A stretch of DNA of 64,000 nucleotides from UBA6522 sp965204155 (GTDB lineage Bacteria; Pseudomonadota; Gammaproteobacteria; Steroidobacterales; Rariloculaceae), in assembly GCA_965204155.1 (NCBI GenBank), contig OZ241971.1, positions 3,844,001-3,908,000 of the forward strand, given 5' to 3'. Below, one piece after another: positions 8,048 through 17,632 of this stretch (its first letter is position 1; every line of letters begins with the position of its first letter). The notes below the pieces were generated by a model. It was not told the origin of the DNA, ran no database searches, and worked only from the letters and a program-made list of their open reading frames with translations. The position numbers and the translations under genes are program-made.

Positions 8048-9928
8048 CTAGGGTAGGGCAAACACGACCAGTTTCTGCGCCTCGTCGGGGCTGGGGTCGT
8101 CCAGGGCGGATGCTGCTGCCGCCACGATAGCGACGTATTGCTTGCCGTCTCGCCCACGATAAGTGATGGGATTGGCGAAGGCGCTCATCTCAAGCCGCGT
8201 CACCCAGAGTTCCTCGCCGGTGCGCGAGTCGAACGCTCGGAAGCGCCGGTCGTTGGTGGCGCCGATGAATACCAGTCCGCCTGCGGTCACCATGGGGCCG
8301 CCCATGCCCAGGCGCCCGGTGCGTTGCCTTTCCTCCGGCAGTTCTTCGGTGATTCCCAGCGGGACGTTCCAGGCGATCTCTCCCGTGGCGGCGTTCACCG
8401 CGACCAGGTTTGCCCAGGGGGGCTTGTTGCACGGCCACGCGGACTCGCCGCCGCTCAGCGCGCTGCCCCGGGACTCTCGCGGCGTCTCGTGCCACCAGAA
8501 GCGCGACAGCGGGCCGTGGATGCTGTTGCGCCAATAGTTGCCGGGATAGACGGGATCTTCCTCGATCCAGCCGAAGCTGCCCTCGTTCATGGTGTTCACG
8601 AAGACGTAGCCCAATTCCGGGTCGGTCGCCGTGCCGCCCCAGTTGGCGCCGCCGATGGAGCCCGGGAAGACGATGGTGGATGGGGCGTCGCTGCCGGGTT
8701 CGCGAAATCCATAGGGGGTGAATGGTCCGTCGTTCCGGAATCCGCCGCTCTCCTCGTATACCCGCCGGCAGAACCGCGCGTGTTCATCGGTGGTGTCCTC
8801 CGGGCCGACGATGTCCTCGACGGAGAAATCGACCCTGGCGATCGGAGGCGGTTTGACCGGGATCGGCTGGGTCGGCGAGGACCGCTCGCCGGGCACGTTG
8901 CTTTGCGGTACCGGGCGTTCCTCGATACCGAATACCGGCTCGCCGGTTTCCCGATTGAGGATGTACATGTAACCGGTCTTTCCGGCCAGGGCCAGAATCG
9001 GCACCGTCTCGCCGTCGATCTCCACGTCCAGCAGACCCGGCGCCGCGGGCAGATCGAAGTCCCAGATGTCGTGGTGAATGGTCTGGTAATGCCAGCGGCG
9101 CTCGCCGGTACGCACGTCCAGCGCGACGATGGAATCGCTGAACAGATTGTCCCCGGGGCGGTCGCCGCCGTAGTAGTCCGATGGGCCGGCGCTCTCGAAG
9201 GCGGCGAACACCAGTTCCCGCTCTTCGTCCACAGTCAGCGAGAACGCCCAGTGGAACACGTTGGGCTGATCCCGCCAGGCGTCACTTTCCCAGGAGTCGT
9301 GGCCGAACTCGCCGGGTTGCGGCGTCGAATGAAAGCCCCAGGCCTGGGATCCTGTCCGCACATTGAAGGCGCGGACGCTCCCGGGGCTCGTATTGGAGCC
9401 GACCAGCAGCAGGTCCTCGAAAACAACGGGTGCCCCGAGATAAGCCACGGGCATGGTGCGCGAAGTGGTATCGAGCGCTTCCGGAAAGATGGCCAGCAGT
9501 TGCGCCCCCGCCGTGATGAACAGCATCGGCGGAAGTTCACCGTCGCCGGGCCGCCAGGCGAGTCCGCGCCGCGACGGCGGCACGCGCATTTCGTAACGCC
9601 AGAGTTCATCGCCGGTGTCCGCCTCGAGCGCGGCCACGTGATCGGCGCCGGCAAGATACATGATGCCGTCGATGACCAGCGGAACGAACTGCGAGCCCCC
9701 GCCCAGGTCGCCGGTGGTGACGTTGCGCCCCAACGCGTACGACCAGGCTTCGCGGAGTTCGCGGACGTTTCCGGTGTCGATCCCGGTCAGCGGCGAGTAT
9801 CGGGTACCGGCCAGATCGCGGTTGTAGCTGGGCCAGTCGCCGGGCTCGGATCCCACCTGCTGGGCTACCGCCGGCGGGACAAGCAGCACCCATGCCAGGA
9901 TACTGCGGACACGGTACCCGGGATCCAC
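8048..9928 (-). CDS. PQQ-dependent dehydrogenase (quinoprotein), no cytochrome domain
   Basis: An eight-bladed propeller quinoprotein for oxidising alcohols or sugars in the periplasm, passing electrons to quinone or a separate cytochrome. The mature part starts WPSYNRDLAGTRYSPL, the usual first blade. It contains HHDIWDFDLPAAPGLLD, GKTGYMYILNRETGEPVF and the C-terminal blade PPWANLVAVNAATGEIAW followed by GGLVFIGATNDRRFRAFD. These match the family that includes membrane glucose-dehydrogenase-like quinoproteins. No CxxCH is present, unlike the paralogue at 22414. I chose the GTG at 9928 because it yields a normal signal peptide (RVRSILAWVLLVPPAVA). The ATG at 10012 would add 28 residues. The frame stays open further upstream but runs into the divergent gene. 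Electron acceptor and substrate are unknown. Confidence 0.88.
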   Translation of the reverse strand: MDPGYRVRSILAWVLLVPPAVAQQVGSEPGDWPSYNRDLAGTRYSPLTGIDTGNVRELREAWSYALGRNVTTGDLGGGSQFVPLVIDGIMYLAGADHVAALEADTGDELWRYEMRVPPSRRGLAWRPGDGELPPMLFITAGAQLLAIFPEALDTTSRTMPVAYLGAPVVFEDLLLVGSNTSPGSVRAFNVRTGSQAWGFHSTPQPGEFGHDSWESDAWRDQPNVFHWAFSLTVDEERELVFAAFESAGPSDYYGGDRPGDNLFSDSIVALDVRTGERRWHYQTIHHDIWDFDLPAAPGLLDVEIDGETVPILALAGKTGYMYILNRETGEPVFGIEERPVPQSNVPGERSSPTQPIPVKPPPIARVDFSVEDIVGPEDTTDEHARFCRRVYEESGGFRNDGPFTPYGFREPGSDAPSTIVFPGSIGGANWGGTATDPELGYVFVNTMNEGSFGWIEEDPVYPGNYWRNSIHGPLSRFWWHETPRESRGSALSGGESAWPCNKPPWANLVAVNAATGEIAWNVPLGITEELPEERQRTGRLGMGGPMVTAGGLVFIGATNDRRFRAFDSRTGEELWVTRLEMSAFANPITYRGRDGKQYVAIVAAAASALDDPSPDEAQKLVVFALP

Positions 9929-10103
9929 TACGGTATTCGTTCTGTCGGCTCTGACCGGTCGCAATGCAGCGCACTCCGCCTGGAAGTTGCAGCAGGACCA
10001 TATCAAATCCATCGCGCCGGTGAACAAACCGGCTTGGGCATTCTTGCACAGGGAATTCGTCCCGTGTTTTGATTGCGGGACGAATTCGTGATGGGAGAGG
10101 CGG

Positions 10104-11189
10104 ATGCTTGGAGGTCGTGGTTTGGGGCGATGCGGTCGTCGTATCGTGCGGTGGGCGTTCGTTTTGCCGGCCGCCATCTGGTCTTTCGGCTGTTCCGACG
10201 GTGGCCCGGCGCCGGATGGCGCCATGCTGGACGGTACCTTGCTGGTGACCGACCGGGCTTCCGGCAGCATCGCCTTCATCGATCTGGAAACTCGTGCGGA
10301 AGTTGCCAGGGTGCCGGTTGGAGAGATCATTCCCCACGAAGTGGACGTATCGCCCGACGGTACGATGGCGCTCACCTCCGAGTACGGGCCCAACGACCAG
10401 CCCGGACGTCACGTCATTCTCATGGACGTGGCCACGGCCAGCACCGTGGCGAGGATCGATCTCGGACCCGATTCACGGCCCCATACCGCACTGTTTCTAC
10501 CGGACGGGCGTCATGCCGTGGCGACGATGCAGGATTCCGACCAGTTGGCGCTGATCGACCTGGAGGCGCAGACAGTGGTCAGGACCTTTGCCACGGGCGG
10601 GCGCGAAGGCCACATGGTGCGCCTGAGCCCCGACGGGTCGCGGGCCTACGTCAGCAGCCGGCTCGGCGACGGGACCTTTTCGGCCATCTTCCTGGAGGAG
10701 GATCGCGCTCCGGTCGTCATCGAGACGGGACCGGGCGCCGAGGGAATCGACGTTTCTGCCGACGGCAGCGAGATATGGGTTGCAAACCGCCAGGTGGAAA
10801 CCATCTCCGTCATCGACGCGGAATCGCTGGAAATCGTCGAGACGCTTGATTCCAGGCGTTTCACGGGACGTATCGAGATGGGGCCGGACGGTTTTGCAAT
10901 CTCGCCCAACGGCGGTGGCGGCGGCGGGCCGGTGCCGCAGTACCTGCGCCTGTGGGATGTCGGGTCGAGGTCGCTGTTGACCGAGGTTTCGCTGGGCGAC
11001 GAGCCCCGGGGTACCGCCTTCGGCGTCCTGATCCACGACGGCCTGGCCTTCGTCGGCGACCGTGGCGCGGGCGACGTACTGACATTCAGCCTCGACGGCC
11101 TGAACGACCGCCAGGTGCTGGTTTCCGACGTCGGCGACCCCGACGGCATGGCCTGGACGCCAGTCCGGGTCAATTCCGTTGCCGAGTAG
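10104..11189 (+). CDS. YncE-like beta-propeller lipoprotein
   Basis: A 361-residue exported protein. The N-terminus is basic, then hydrophobic (WAFVLPAAIWSFGC) and ends in a lipobox Cys, so it is probably a lipoprotein. The remainder is a seven-bladed propeller of YVTN/YncE type, with repeated SPDGT/SPDGSRAYVSS-like strands and blade ends such as ISVIDAESLEIVETL. Members of this group bind ligands or DNA, or act as scaffolds; no enzyme activity is established. The start is well supported by GGGAGAGGCGG just before the ATG. It is divergent from the PQQ dehydrogenase, with about 175 bases between the chosen starts, and may serve the same periplasmic pathway. Confidence 0.82.
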   Translation: MLGGRGLGRCGRRIVRWAFVLPAAIWSFGCSDGGPAPDGAMLDGTLLVTDRASGSIAFIDLETRAEVARVPVGEIIPHEVDVSPDGTMALTSEYGPNDQPGRHVILMDVATASTVARIDLGPDSRPHTALFLPDGRHAVATMQDSDQLALIDLEAQTVVRTFATGGREGHMVRLSPDGSRAYVSSRLGDGTFSAIFLEEDRAPVVIETGPGAEGIDVSADGSEIWVANRQVETISVIDAESLEIVETLDSRRFTGRIEMGPDGFAISPNGGGGGGPVPQYLRLWDVGSRSLLTEVSLGDEPRGTAFGVLIHDGLAFVGDRGAGDVLTFSLDGLNDRQVLVSDVGDPDGMAWTPVRVNSVAE

Positions 11190-11329
11190 GCGTCAACGCC
11201 TGACGGGATAGCACGCGGCGTGGCTTAAGGCGCGACCTGTGGGCGCGCAGGATCGCGCTGAACGCCGCTTGCGCCTCGATTCCCAATGGCGCGAGTGTTC
11301 GCAGGTCGTAGCCCGCCGGTGCGGGCCGA

Positions 11330-12439
11330 TCACTCGGGCGGTTGGTACACCGGCGGCACGCGGCAATCGTTTGGGATGAATTCGTACTCCGGCGTGTAGT
11401 ACTTGAGCCATCGAAGCGTCCAGGGACCCGTCAGATAGGCCGGGTCGGCGATAACCGTTTCCAGCGCAAGCGCCGCGCCGACGTCGGGATCGTCCATGCG
11501 CCTGAAGGTTTCTACCATGGTGGTCCGGTCGCTCACGGGATTGCCGAGAGGGCTCGTGTAGTTCTCCAGCAGCCGGCTGGACTCGATGACCAGCGTGTCG
11601 CCCTCGTATCGCGCCGTCGAGTAACCCAGGTGGGTGTGTTCGATGTCGCCGGGTTGCGGCGCGTCCAGCAGGATCTCGCGGCGGCCGCCGTACTCTTCGT
11701 ATTCCAGGATGATCCGGTCTTCCAGTTGCGTCATCCGCACGGGATGGGGCGTAAACGCCGCCTGACGGACCAGGCCCGGCGGTACGCAGGCCACGACCGG
11801 GTCGCTGACGGGATCGAAAGCCGCTGCCGCTGCCGTGCCGGCCTCGTTGTAGGGAGGCGGTGTGCGGTCGCCGGGGCCGCCGCCCATCCCCATTCCGCCC
11901 GCCCCCATGCCACCGCCGGGACCCATGGTCCAGGCGCCGGTGAAGTTCGGCCGCCCGTCATCCAGGGTCAGCGCCAGGGGGGAGGCACCCACCGGTTCCA
12001 CGTAGTCGCTCTCGCCTTCCACGACCCGAATCAGGGAACCGTCCGCCGGGTCCAGCTCGGACATGTTGCCCAGCAGCACCATGGGCACGCCGTTGCGGGC
12101 TTCCCTGCCGCTGATCCGCATGTACTGGCCCGGCTGCACGGTGTGGGCGGTCCAGCCGCGCCGCCGCATCAGGTTGGCGGCCGAGCCGCTGGCCCTCCAC
12201 CCGGTCACCTCGCCGTCTTCGCCGACCACATCGAAGAAGACATCGATGTGGGGATTGGTGAAGTTGAAATCGGTGACCGTCCCCTCGACCTCGATGATGT
12301 TCGTGGTGAAGGCGGCGTTGGCGGAGTGGTGCGCATTGGCTCCTCCGGCCGCCAGAACAGTAGCCGCCAACGCCATTCCGGCGCCACGGTGCCACAGCGC
12401 CGCAGTCGCCAACACTGTCGTTGTTGCGCGAGATTTCAT
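11330..12439 (-). CDS. DUF6152-type exported protein (two-domain form)
   Basis: A 369-residue exported protein whose mature N-terminus carries the AHHSANAAF motif, followed by VEGTVTDFNFTNPHIDVFFDV. This is the DUF6152 pattern, a small beta-barrel-like domain of unknown function. A Gly/Met-rich linker (GGGMGAGGMGMGGG) leads to a C-terminal domain with FDPVSDPVVACVPPGLVRQ, a PHPVRM segment and LGYSTARYEGDTLVIES. The same C-terminal domain recurs in four other proteins of the window or their parts. The gene starts 11 bases after the stop of the TonB receptor gene upstream, with GAGG before the ATG, so the pair is probably one operon. Function unknown; a link to substrate handling after TonB uptake is inferred from position only. 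Confidence 0.85.
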   Translation of the reverse strand: MKSRATTTVLATAALWHRGAGMALAATVLAAGGANAHHSANAAFTTNIIEVEGTVTDFNFTNPHIDVFFDVVGEDGEVTGWRASGSAANLMRRRGWTAHTVQPGQYMRISGREARNGVPMVLLGNMSELDPADGSLIRVVEGESDYVEPVGASPLALTLDDGRPNFTGAWTMGPGGGMGAGGMGMGGGPGDRTPPPYNEAGTAAAAAFDPVSDPVVACVPPGLVRQAAFTPHPVRMTQLEDRIILEYEEYGGRREILLDAPQPGDIEHTHLGYSTARYEGDTLVIESSRLLENYTSPLGNPVSDRTTMVETFRRMDDPDVGAALALETVIADPAYLTGPWTLRWLKYYTPEYEFIPNDCRVPPVYQPPE

Positions 12440-12450
12440 CCGCCCGCGCC

Positions 12451-15168
12451 TCAGAAATTGTAATTCAGGCGAAGTCCGACTGTGCGCGGTGGACGCGGGG
12501 TAACCCGCCAGTTTTCCCTGGGATCAATGTTGACACCGCGTGGAGCCGCGGCAGCTATGGCCAGACTCCCCGGACTCAGGGGACTGATCGTCACGTCTTC
12601 ACCCGATGCAAGTCTGCGAGGCGTGTCCTCATCGGTCAGATTGTTGACATACAGGACTGCACTCCAGTTGTCGCCGTTCAGGCCGGCAGAGACGTTCACG
12701 GTAGTCACTCCTGGAGTCGCTATGACATTTGCCGAATCCAGCCACTGTTCCGATTCGAAACGCACGTCCGCACGTGCATTCCAGCTCAATCCGGCATCAC
12801 CTACAACGCCGCGATAGCTTGGACTCAGGGAACCCGTAACCTTTGGTTGTTCTCTCTGTTCCAATCCGTCCACGCGGTAGCATGCTGCGTATCTCCCGCC
12901 GGTTTCCCGGATCACCGGGCGACCGGTTGCCAATGCGTAGTCACCCACGCCGCCCATGGCGGCTATGTTTACGTCACAAAAATTCGTGTAGTGCGCATCC
13001 AGAAGGCCAAGGGCGCCACGGATGCTGAAGCTGTCGGTGACGAACAGGTTACCTTCGAACTCCGCGCCCTTCATCTCCTGGTCGCCGTTATTCAGGAAGG
13101 TGCGGTTGCTCTCGTTCGGGTCCCGCTGGTTTCTGGGCAGATTCGGATCGCCCCAATAGAGGTTGATCGGCTGGACGTTGCCTTCCCATTCCATGACGTA
13201 GATCGCCGTGGCGTACTGCAGGCGCCCATCGAAGGCGCTGCCCTTGATGCCGAACTCCACGTTGGTCAGTTGCTCTTCATCGAAGTTGATGACGGTATCC
13301 AGATCGTAGGGAACGCCCTGTTCGCCGTTGGTGGTATCCCATAATTGGTTTGCCCGGGCCAGGGTTCCCTGGAGAGCCTCGTTGAAGAATCCCACATTCA
13401 CGCCTGCGGGGTTATTGCCCCTGGCGAACTGACCGTAGAAAGAGGTTGTCTCGCTGAAGTTGTAGTTGAAGGACAATCGGGGAACAAACTTCTTGGTCAG
13501 CACCGAGCCCGTGTTCCCTGAAATGGTGTCTTCACCCGATACTTCATCATTCTGATAACGGCCTTCCGCGGTCAACGCCAGTCGATCCGTCACGTCGTAG
13601 GTGGCGTTGAAGAAAACACTCGTGTTCGAAGCCGACTCACCCAGAAGTTGATCGGGAACCGAAACGTCGTCGAGGGTCAGCTCGAGATAGCGCTGAACCG
13701 CTTCCGGCCCGCGAGCCACCGCGTCATAACCGCCGAAGTAAAGGGTCGTCAGGAAGTCGTAGTTGTAGTGTGAGGCGCCAACGACATAACGAAGGCGGTT
13801 TTCCGCCGGAGAAACCCAGCGGACCTCGGCATAGGCTTCACTGATATCGGTCGGATCCGACATGATCGATCCGACGGTGGCACCCGGTCCCATGCTGGCG
13901 TACACCCAATCGGGAATCGGTCCCATGGGCGGACCCATGCCCATGGCCATGCCCCTGGTAAAGGTTATCGGGGTGGCCGGATCACGGGTGCCGTCGGCCC
14001 CTCGAATGTATTTCTCCGAACCGCTGAAAGCCGTGAATTGCAGCGCATGGCCATTGTCCGTCGCATAATCGGCCTGAATCGAAAAACGGTCGCGCTCATC
14101 GTGTGCGGAGAAGTAATCGCCGAAAACCGACTGGGACTGAGCCAGGAAAAGCAGATCGTCCTGTTCCTGTTGAGTCAGCCCTTGGTACTGTGGGAACTGG
14201 TCTGCATAAGCGGGGTTGTCGAAGGCTAGCGCCAGGACCGAAGATCGATCGTTTTGCGCCCACAGCGAAGCGCCCTGGTTCCAGTCGGGACAGTCGTAGG
14301 TTCCATCGACCGCGAGACCGGCGCCCATGCCCACGACGATGATGCCGTTGTCGGCGAAGCAGGCATCGCGGGCTTCCTCGGTGATGTAGTAGGACACGCC
14401 CGGCGTATCGAACGTGACGATGTTGCTGTATGTCAGCTCGATTTCCAGGTTGTCGGAGGGATTGAAGACCATCTTGCCCGAAATGGAGTCGGTACTGCGC
14501 TCGCCATACTGAAGTTCGTCGCCGGCGATGTTGGTGGCGAGGTAGTCGTCCGGGGCCGTGCTGTCTTCGTATTCGATATTCAACATGTAGCCCACGGTGT
14601 CGCTTATCGGGCCGGAAACGCCCGCGCGCAGGAGTCGGCGTCCGTAGCCATTCACTTCTGCGCGGACGTTGCCTTCGAATTCCTCGCCCGGATCCCGGGT
14701 CACGTAATTGATCGCGCCGCCGAATGTCGAACGTCCGAAAGCTGCGCTTTGCGGACCGCGATAGATTTCGACCTGCTCCAGGTTGCCGAATCCAAGAGAG
14801 CCCTGGGAACCCAGGATCGGCATGCCATCGACAAAGGCCGTTACCTTGGTTCGATTGGTTGCGATTTCATTGGATTGAACCCCGCGCACGCTTGGAAATG
14901 CGGCATTGCGGTCGGGACCTTCGTCATAGTAGATGCCCGGCACCAACTGGAACAATTCTTCCTGGGTCAGAATGCCCGTGTCTTCGATCAGACCGTCGCT
15001 CAGTACGGAGATGGAGACCGGTACTTCCTGGAGACTCTCTTCACGCTTTCGTGCCGTGACGATGATTTCCTCGAGCACGAAGTCCTGCTCCGTCTGGGCG
15101 TAGACGGGTTCGCCCACGGCCAGAGTCGCGAAGATTCCCACCATGAATATCTGACTGATTCGGATCAT
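12451..15168 (-). CDS. TonB-dependent receptor
   Basis: A 905-residue outer-membrane receptor. Signal peptide MIRISQIFMVGIFATLAVGEPVYAQ, TonB box EEIIVTARKREESLQEVPVS, plug with FPSVRGVQSNEIATNRT and VEIYRGPQSAAFGRSTFGGAINYVT, then a long 22-strand-type barrel ending in LRLNYNF, the expected aromatic C-terminus for BamA. The Met/Gly/Pro-rich loop TRGMAMGMGPPMGPIPDW is unusual. The ATG at 15168 is chosen because AGGGGAT precedes it at good spacing and the signal peptide starts there, although the frame is open further upstream. The wording (RKREESLQEVPVSI) is that of the large receptor clade common in sphingomonads and marine gammaproteobacteria. The substrate is unknown. It is divergent from a sensor-kinase operon, which may control it. 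Confidence 0.95.
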   Translation of the reverse strand: MIRISQIFMVGIFATLAVGEPVYAQTEQDFVLEEIIVTARKREESLQEVPVSISVLSDGLIEDTGILTQEELFQLVPGIYYDEGPDRNAAFPSVRGVQSNEIATNRTKVTAFVDGMPILGSQGSLGFGNLEQVEIYRGPQSAAFGRSTFGGAINYVTRDPGEEFEGNVRAEVNGYGRRLLRAGVSGPISDTVGYMLNIEYEDSTAPDDYLATNIAGDELQYGERSTDSISGKMVFNPSDNLEIELTYSNIVTFDTPGVSYYITEEARDACFADNGIIVVGMGAGLAVDGTYDCPDWNQGASLWAQNDRSSVLALAFDNPAYADQFPQYQGLTQQEQDDLLFLAQSQSVFGDYFSAHDERDRFSIQADYATDNGHALQFTAFSGSEKYIRGADGTRDPATPITFTRGMAMGMGPPMGPIPDWVYASMGPGATVGSIMSDPTDISEAYAEVRWVSPAENRLRYVVGASHYNYDFLTTLYFGGYDAVARGPEAVQRYLELTLDDVSVPDQLLGESASNTSVFFNATYDVTDRLALTAEGRYQNDEVSGEDTISGNTGSVLTKKFVPRLSFNYNFSETTSFYGQFARGNNPAGVNVGFFNEALQGTLARANQLWDTTNGEQGVPYDLDTVINFDEEQLTNVEFGIKGSAFDGRLQYATAIYVMEWEGNVQPINLYWGDPNLPRNQRDPNESNRTFLNNGDQEMKGAEFEGNLFVTDSFSIRGALGLLDAHYTNFCDVNIAAMGGVGDYALATGRPVIRETGGRYAACYRVDGLEQREQPKVTGSLSPSYRGVVGDAGLSWNARADVRFESEQWLDSANVIATPGVTTVNVSAGLNGDNWSAVLYVNNLTDEDTPRRLASGEDVTISPLSPGSLAIAAAAPRGVNIDPRENWRVTPRPPRTVGLRLNYNF

Positions 15169-15204
15169 TGCATATCCCCTGTTATCACCATATCTGCTGC
15201 GCTC

Positions 15205-15220
15205 GTTGCAGAGATGCAAC
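15205..15220. promoter_or_regulatory. Perfect 6+6 inverted repeat in the receptor/kinase divergent region
   Basis: GTTGCA and TGCAAC are separated by GAGA, 37 bases upstream of the TonB receptor start, in the 240-base region shared with the divergent sensor kinase gene. The position suits an operator, possibly for the adjacent response regulator, but one site alone proves nothing. Confidence 0.3.
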
Positions 15221-15408
15221 AGGCACACCTTTCCCCTCAGGCACAACATAACCAAGAAATGTGTAGAGATTATGGAGGAATTCCCGATTTCCGGTGTTAT
15301 GAGCAAATTTCGATTTTACCTATACTATGTCGCAGCACGACTCTGTCGAACTGCCTGCGGTTCGACCGAACCGACGGCTCTGCTCATTGGAGTGAATCGA
15401 TTAGCATC

Positions 15409-16827
15409 ATGCGCATCGGAATCGGACAGAAAATATTCATGGGGTTCCTGCTCGCTGCCCTGGTGGTGCTTGCACTGACCACCGGTGTCACACGCTGGAG
15501 CTTCGAGCGCGGGTTCCTCAACTACGTTAACGAGAACGAGGCCGAAGCGCTTCGCTATTTCGCCCTGAGACTCTCCGAGGTTTACGGGGAAGAGGGCGAT
15601 TGGGAGACTGTGGGGAGAGACCGCGACCGATGGCTGGAACTCATGGCTCCAGCTGGTACGACTCGCTCTGACGGTCTTCCACAACGCATACTGCCGTCGC
15701 ACGACGGCACTGCCGTGTCCAGGGACCCATTGGCCGTGTCGCCGCGAATTTCCGTGCTTGACGCCGCAGGAAACCGGTTGTTCGGCCCGCCTGCCGGGGA
15801 TACGCCGCTGCGCATCGAGCCCATTGTCGTTTTCGGCGAAGTGGTGGGCAACCTGCATCTCAATCCGCTGGAAACGCTGGCCCGGGACCTGGATCAGCAG
15901 TTTTCGCAGCAGCAGGTTCGCTGGATCTACGGTACGGCGGTATTCGCGCTCCTGCTGGCGGGCGTGCTCGCCATTGTGTTCTCCCGCCAGATCGTCTCGC
16001 CCATCTCCCAACTGACCCGCGGCACGCAGGCGCTTGCCGACGGGCGCTTCACGGAACGGCTCAGTGTGCAGTCTTCCGATGAACTGGGCGGTCTGGCGAG
16101 AAACTTCAACGTCCTCGCCGAGACACTGGAACGAAACCAGCAAGCCCAGCGCCAATGGATCGCCGATATTTCCCATGAATTGCGTACGCCCCTGTCCGTG
16201 TTGAGGGGCGAGCTGCAGGCGGTGGAAGACGGGGTGCGGCCATTCGACGAAACGACCCGCAAGTCCCTCAGCGGCGAGGTGGAACGGCTCACCAAACTCG
16301 TCAACGACATATACCAGCTCTCCGTCGCGGATGTGGGGGCGCTTCGCTACCGCAAGGAGGTCGCCGACGTCGGCCAGGTGCTGGAAGATACGGTGGAATT
16401 GTTCGAGGCGCGGATTCGCGATGCGGGTCTTGAACTGGAAACCCGCTATCCCGAAGGGCCTTTGGAAGCGTTGATCGACGTCAACCGCCTTGGGCAGCTA
16501 TTTACCAATGTGCTGGAAAATTCGATTCGGTACACCGATCGGGGTGGACGCGTACGTGTCGCCTGCCTGCAGAAGGGCAAGGACATCGAAGTCAGTATCG
16601 AGGATTCCGCACCGAATGTGCCGAAGGATGCGATGCCTCGCCTGTTCAAGCGGCTCTACCGGGTGGAGAGTTCCAGGGGCCGTCAGACGGGCGGTGCGGG
16701 GTTGGGGCTGGCCATCTGCAAGCGGATCGCGCACGCGCTGGGAGGGAGTATCAGCGCGTCGCCATCAGGGCTGGGCGGACTGAAAATGGTCGTCCGGCTT
16801 CCGGCAGCCATTCACGCGGCAGGATGA
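15409..16827 (+). CDS. baeS: Sensor histidine kinase, BaeS-like
   Basis: A 472-residue inner-membrane kinase. A first membrane helix lies at residues 10-28, a periplasmic sensor region at about 30-170, a second helix at 174-192 and a HAMP domain after FSRQIVSPISQL. The dimerisation/phosphoacceptor box is ADISHELRTPLSVLRGEL with His256. The ATPase domain shows the N box (NVLENSIRYT), a G1-like EDSAPNVP and G2 (GAGLGLAICKRI). The layout and wording match BaeS. In the G1 box the usual DTGPGV is replaced by DSAPNV, a feature I have seen in BaeS-type kinases. I chose the ATG at 15409, before the first helix, with GGAGTGA upstream. The stop overlaps the regulator start by four bases (ATGA), so they are translated together. 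The signal it senses is unknown. Confidence 0.9.
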   Translation: MRIGIGQKIFMGFLLAALVVLALTTGVTRWSFERGFLNYVNENEAEALRYFALRLSEVYGEEGDWETVGRDRDRWLELMAPAGTTRSDGLPQRILPSHDGTAVSRDPLAVSPRISVLDAAGNRLFGPPAGDTPLRIEPIVVFGEVVGNLHLNPLETLARDLDQQFSQQQVRWIYGTAVFALLLAGVLAIVFSRQIVSPISQLTRGTQALADGRFTERLSVQSSDELGGLARNFNVLAETLERNQQAQRQWIADISHELRTPLSVLRGELQAVEDGVRPFDETTRKSLSGEVERLTKLVNDIYQLSVADVGALRYRKEVADVGQVLEDTVELFEARIRDAGLELETRYPEGPLEALIDVNRLGQLFTNVLENSIRYTDRGGRVRVACLQKGKDIEVSIEDSAPNVPKDAMPRLFKRLYRVESSRGRQTGGAGLGLAICKRIAHALGGSISASPSGLGGLKMVVRLPAAIHAAG

Positions 16828-17522
16828 CCGTCACGCGGGCCAGGGCTATGAACGGCTCGCCGATCCTGGTGGTCGAGGACGAGCCGAAGATCGCGCAGCT
16901 TCTCGTCGACTACCTGTTGCTGGCAAGTTATCCGACGCACCATATCGGCAATGGCGAGGAGGTCGTTCCTTGGGTGCGCGACCATAATCCCAGGCTCATT
17001 CTGCTCGATGTCATGCTTCCCGGCAGGGACGGCATGTCCATCTGCCGCGAGATTCGGGGGTTTTCGGATGTTCCCATCGTCATGGTGACGGCCCGGGTGG
17101 AAGAAATCGACCGCTTGCTGGGTCTGGAACTCGGCGCCGACGACTACATCTGCAAGCCCTTCAGTCCACGGGAGGTCGTTGCCAGAGTGCATGCCATCAT
17201 GCGGCGCGTGGCTTCGCAGAATGCCCCGGGCGGCGACTATCTGGGCATCGTCATCGACCGCGAACACCACCGGGCGCATGTCAACGGATATGCTCTGGAT
17301 CTCACTCCGCTGGAGTTTCGGCTGCTCGGCGTATTGCTGGGAAACCCGGGCCGCGTATTCTCCCGCAACCAGTTGATGGATCGGGTTTACAAGGACAGCC
17401 GCACCGTTAGCGACCGAACAATGGACAGTCATATCAAGAACTTGAGGCGGAAAGTTCGAGAGTTTCTTCCGGACGAGGAAGTGATTCGTACCGTCTATGG
17501 CGTCGGCTACAAGCTGGAGTGA
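16824..17522 (+). CDS. baeR: Response regulator, OmpR/BaeR family
   Basis: A 232-residue DNA-binding regulator. The receiver domain has ILVVEDE (acidic pocket), LILLDVMLPGRDG with phosphoacceptor Asp62, MVTAR (Thr switch) and DDYICKPFSPREVVARV (conserved Lys). The C-terminal winged-helix domain reads LTPLEFRLLGVLLGNPGRVFSRNQLMD and DSHIKNLRRKV, the OmpR/PhoB pattern. It is the partner of the kinase it overlaps. BaeR of enterobacteria controls envelope stress and efflux genes. Here the divergent TonB receptor operon is the obvious candidate target, which is inference from position only. An internal ATG at codon 9 is an alternative start that would break the four-base overlap. Confidence 0.9.
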   Translation: MTVTRARAMNGSPILVVEDEPKIAQLLVDYLLLASYPTHHIGNGEEVVPWVRDHNPRLILLDVMLPGRDGMSICREIRGFSDVPIVMVTARVEEIDRLLGLELGADDYICKPFSPREVVARVHAIMRRVASQNAPGGDYLGIVIDREHHRAHVNGYALDLTPLEFRLLGVLLGNPGRVFSRNQLMDRVYKDSRTVSDRTMDSHIKNLRRKVREFLPDEEVIRTVYGVGYKLE

Positions 17523-17547
17523 TGCGAGCCCTGGAGTGATGCGGGCC
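17514..17547. repeat. 17-bp tandem duplication across the response regulator stop
   Basis: Positions 17514-17530 and 17531-17547 are adjacent copies with 16 of 17 identical bases. The first copy contains the stop codon of the response regulator, so the duplication has repeated the gene's last bases. Probably replication slippage; no function is seen. Confidence 0.6.
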
Positions 17548-17632
17548 GTCCGGGTGGTGGACGGGTCCGCCCCGCGCGCTGGCCCTTGTGCAATTCAGCG
17601 ATATGCGCGGCTCTCGCCGCAGTGCGTTTGGC

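Noticed and set aside
8138..10072. Long plus-strand open frame opposite the PQQ dehydrogenase
   Set aside because: Antisense shadow; the quinoprotein motifs on the minus strand are unambiguous.
14254..15408. Upstream extension of the sensor kinase frame
   Set aside because: It runs through the TonB receptor gene in antisense and has no kinase-like text; the first membrane helix starts just after the ATG at 15409.
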